DNA of 64,000 nucleotides from Syngnathus acus. Lineage: Eukaryota > Chordata > Actinopteri > Syngnathiformes > Syngnathidae. The translations under genes and the position numbers were made by a program. Positions within the stretch are counted from its first letter, which is position 1, and each line of letters opens with the position of its first letter. The notes beneath the pieces are model-generated. The model had not been told where the DNA came from, made no database searches, and saw only the letters and a list, made by a program, of their open reading frames with translations. The stretch lies in the NCBI RefSeq assembly GCF_901709675.1, contig NC_051102.1, forward strand, positions 5,181,412-5,245,411. Reading direction: 5' to 3'. Of this stretch, positions 48,438 through 64,000 are shown piece by piece.

Positions 48438-50727
48438 TCACAGGTTGACAGACAGGAACACAAGCTGGTCAACTCTTTCAGGCTTATGACACGATGTCTT
48501 CCATGTCGCCATGTTTCCAATAGTACCAAAGATCCGCTCCGACGGAAAACTAGTCGCGGGGATGCACAGATAGTTTCTGGCAAGCTTCGCCACCAATGGA
48601 AAGTTGACCTCGTGCTGCCTCCACCATACGTGAGGATCCTCCTCAGGATCCAGGTCAGCTGTCTGCAGGTACATGGTAAGCTCCAGGTCAATGGATGCTC
48701 TGCTTGGCTTTGATGTACCTTGGCAATTGGGTGCTGCTGTTTTCTTGAAGTAGCTGGACAAACTCTTCTTGGCTTTCTTGGCTGTCGGGGGCTGGAGTTC
48801 CTCTGCAGATGGTGCCGGAATGGAGATGGCTGGTGCTGCTGTTTCACCTCCAGCCATCAGCAGCTCTATTTCGGCAGTAGCTCTCGTCTTCGTGAGGTCG
48901 ACTCTCTCCTCTTTAATGTAAGCTGTTTTAAATCGCAGATCCAGGAGCGTAGCCGTGTCGAGCAACTTTTCAGTGGCATCGTCGGCATATCTGTCATTCA
49001 GATAGTTCAGGATTCCCTCTTTAATGCTTCTCGTGAGCGAGGGGTCATCATCTTGAGACTGGAGAATTTGCTGCTTGAGCAAGTGTAGTACAGGTTTAAT
49101 ATATGACACATTTACATACTCCTCCCCAGGAAAGGCATCTGTGAATTCCATGAGAGAGCTCAATGCCTTGTTCACGGACTCCAGAATTCTCAGGTCTTGC
49201 CAGGTTGGGATCAGATGCCTCACTTTACTGTCCTCACTCAGGACCTGGAAAATGGATTCAAATGGTATTCATACAGATGCACCAATACCACATTTTTGGA
49301 CACAGACTATACTTGAATAAAGGGATGGAGATTATAAAATTATTATTGAAACAATCATTAGTTGCAGCCCTAGTTAACAGATTTGTTCTCAAGCTATTTG
49401 TAAAAACAAAAACAAAAAAACTATCTCCACTTGATGACTGACCAAATTTGGACTTGACGTTTATAATTGTATAATAAATAATCATCCATCCATTTTCTAT
49501 TCCGCGGGCGTGCTGTAGCCTATGTGCCACAGATAATGCATGACAAGCACGATATGTACAGCATTCAAAATACCTGTTTAACCGCTTTCTCCTGCTCGAT
49601 GAACCTGCTGATCATCTGCTGTCTTGAGCTCCATCTTGTGGGGCTCTCACTCTTGAGCTGGTGAATGGGCAGGGCCAGGTCCACTTGCGCCTTGGCCAGG
49701 TCACGTCTTCTCTTGAATGAATTGGAGATGGTGGCGATCGCCTGCATGCAAACCTCAATTGCACGTTTGACATCTGCTTGGGTTTGAGCAGATGGTGTTT
49801 CCAGGCTTTTCTCTGTTACAGAGATACAGAGGAAGGTGCAAACTTGACTAGTTTGGACAAGAAAATGACCATTTGGACAATTTTCCACTCACCTATGGCT
49901 AACTGCAAATGGTGCCCAAAGCATTGTAGCCTGTTCCACTCGTTAAGCTGCAGTGCACTATTGCGATTCGTCGCACTATCTGTGGTCACGCAGATGAGCA
50001 TATCCTCACGCAGCTCCCAGGATTCAAGTACTTCTCTGAGGATGGTGGCCAGCATCACCTCCGTATGGTCTTCAGGGAAGTAGACTGTTTGTAAGCATCG
50101 GCTCCTGAGGACACAGTCATTGTTGATAAAATGAACTGTTAGGCTCATATAGGGCTCTGTGACTCCGCACGTCCACAGATCAGTTGTCAATGCGTAATAT
50201 TCCACCGTTTTGAGTTCTTTGGTCACCTTAGCGCGGCATTCTTCATACATGCGTGGAAGCTGGACGTCACTAAAGTGTTTTCGATCAGGCATGTTGTATC
50301 TGGGGTCAAGTGTTTTGATCAATGCCCGGAAGCCTTTGTTTTCTACAGGATATGGTGAAGACATATCTTTAGATATCATGATTTGGCCATTTTTTCTCAT
50401 TCCATTACTTTGTGGTTGCGATGTGCCGTTTGTGCTTTCTCGCAGCCTCACACTCTCGATGTACAGTTCTTCATGCCGCGTCTTTAAATGGTAGAAGAGA
50501 TTCGACGTGTTTGAGTCGCTAGTAGCGATTTGACGGCGGCATGTTTTGCAGATGACCCTTTTCTGTTCGACGTCAGATACTTTAAATCCAAACCAAAGCC
50601 AAACCATGGAACTACGACTCGCTCTTTTCGGCACTAACTCTTCCAAGTCCTCCACCTCCACTTGGGGCTCTTTTTTGACTTCAAACATTTCTAAGCTTCC
50701 GGCAGCTGATATGTTGTTTACATCCAT
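48438..50727 (-). CDS. hAT-superfamily transposase (ZBED-like), intact, 3 exons
   Basis: A DNA transposase of the hobo/Ac/Tam3 type, or a domesticated copy. Exons (minus order): 50727-49893, 49812-49574, 49244-48438, with GT-AG junctions and matching phases, 626 aa with no stop or frameshift. A BED zinc finger has Cys60, Cys63, His80 and His85. The RNase H-like core shows TTDLWTCG and CVTTDSATNR, the expected acidic positions. The C-terminal dimerisation block has ATSFPSERIFGTIGN and CHKPERVDQLVFLSVNL. No terminal inverted repeats could be paired around it. It could be an autonomous element or a host ZBED-type gene; the intact frame and the older repeats inside intron 2 leave both open. Confidence 0.87.
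49352..49378. mobile_element. hAT-like element terminus inside an intron of the hAT gene
   Basis: AATCATTAGTTGCAGCCCTA is the reverse complement of TAGGGCTGCAACTAATGATT, a well-known terminus of fish hAT non-autonomous elements. Only one end is visible. Confidence 0.55.
49482..49525. repeat. Fragment of a common teleost interspersed repeat
   Basis: The sequence TCATCCATCCATTTTCTATT followed by CCGCGGGCGTGCTGTAGCCTATG matches from memory a very common fish repeat (CATCCATTTTCTA...GGGTGCTGGAGCCTA), here internally deleted. It lies in intron 2 of the hAT gene. Confidence 0.55.
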
Positions 50728-51737
50728 GCCTTGTCTCTACGCTGTCAGTGTCGTAAATGAGTATTTGGAGTTGACGTAAAGATGCTGCCGTAAAGAGCAC
50801 GGCAAAAATATCAATAAAGCGTAAATACTAATATCTGACGCTTTATATCATATATAATATAACACTCGTATCTTTCCCTAAATGCAAATAATCCATTATC
50901 TCCCACCCCAAAGTATCATAACTTTTAATCGTGTTTTTAGAATGGAGAATAGCACACTGTGTGCTTGACGGCAGTTCAATTTAGTCACGCAAAGGAAGAT
51001 GAATTGAACTATTGTAAGTGACTCAATTAGTTTTTATTGCTAAGAATAAAATATATGCCCATTCATATTGTGTTGTTGCGCTTTTGGTGTATAAATAGCA
51101 GTTACTTCTTTTAACACAAAAGTGTTATTCGTCAACCAGTCAATAGGGTTTCCCATTATGTATAAGCATTAAGCTAGTAGGTTATTATTATAACCGTTAT
51201 TTTGTTTTATTTCACATAGGTAATGTACATTTATCCCTTTGTTTTATTTATTGAGCATCTTGGAGCCTCTTTTTTTCTTTTTTTAAAGATTGTGAAGTGA
51301 GTTGAGTCGCGTTCACTGTCACCACACAGTGCTCATTGTATCATTTTTTTGCTTTCTAGTAAAAGCAAAATAAAAATCACACTCACTTAAATCTCATAAG
51401 TGGTGTCACATGTATTTCAAGGCATCTCTGTATATAGCAATGACTATTACAAAGTGACAGCAGTTTTCTTTACTGTCTAAACCTTGCTTTCTAACTCAAG
51501 TGCTATATGTTCAGTTACTTTTAGTTTCCAGGGATGAGAAGTGATTGGTCCAGAGTGTGTTTGTAGCTCCAGCCTGGAAGGTATTTCCTGATTGGTTGCT
51601 GTGAGCAGCGAGGGTCACTGTGGAGACCCTGCTCATACAAGTGTGGTCTTTCAGTGGTTGGGAACAGTACTTCGTTTTCATCTCACTTTCATGTGAAGCC
51701 CCTGAGGCAGAAGGACCTGCTGTGACTTGGGGCTGCA
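50728..51737. other. Divergent intergenic region between the hAT and apoB-like genes
   Basis: About 1 kb of AT-rich DNA upstream of two divergent genes. No exon is seen. The 5' UTR of the apoB-like gene probably lies in the last 100-200 bp. Confidence 0.45.

Positions 51738-64000
<12,263 letters not shown>

Overview
The window is nuclear DNA from a ray-finned fish, almost certainly a compact percomorph-type teleost. Every protein gene is split by short GT-AG introns (about 70-1000 bp), the orthologues are vertebrate, CA, GT and TCCA microsatellites are common, and teleost-type MITE and hAT repeats occur. No bacterial genes, CRISPR arrays, operons or ribosome binding sites are present. All gene models come from reading splice signals and reading frames by eye. 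Those whose full coding sequence lies in the window sum to whole codons.

Left part (1-19.1 kb): inhba (activin beta-A, minus strand, cut by the left edge) lies head to head with amph (amphiphysin, plus, 20 exons). ccdc39 (plus, 20 exons, axonemal molecular ruler) follows, then a five-exon gene for a small secreted eight-cysteine protein that I cannot name.

Middle (20-39 kb): a y+LAT-type SLC7 amino-acid exchanger (minus, 8 exons); ripk2 (minus, 12 exons, kinase plus CARD) head to head with tsen15 (plus, 4 exons); a c1orf21 orthologue (minus, 5 exons) head to head with sec22b (plus, 5 exons); and imp3 (minus, 7 exons) tail to tail with sec22b. The tsen15/c1orf21 neighbourhood is also found on human chromosome 1q25.

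Right part (39-64 kb): about 6 kb with no convincing gene, then a two-exon KLF9/13/16-group zinc-finger gene (minus). Next is an intact hAT-superfamily transposase gene (minus, 3 exons, 626 aa). A very large apoB-like lipid transfer protein gene (plus, at least 42 exons, at least 2,273 codons) runs off the right edge.

These are unrelated housekeeping, signalling and ciliary genes rather than one pathway. The points most worth a second look are the intron-rich apoB-like gene with a possible furin site, the DPF-motif minisatellite in amph, the intact hAT gene whose intron carries older repeats, the unnamed secreted protein, and the GC-AG intron of sec22b.
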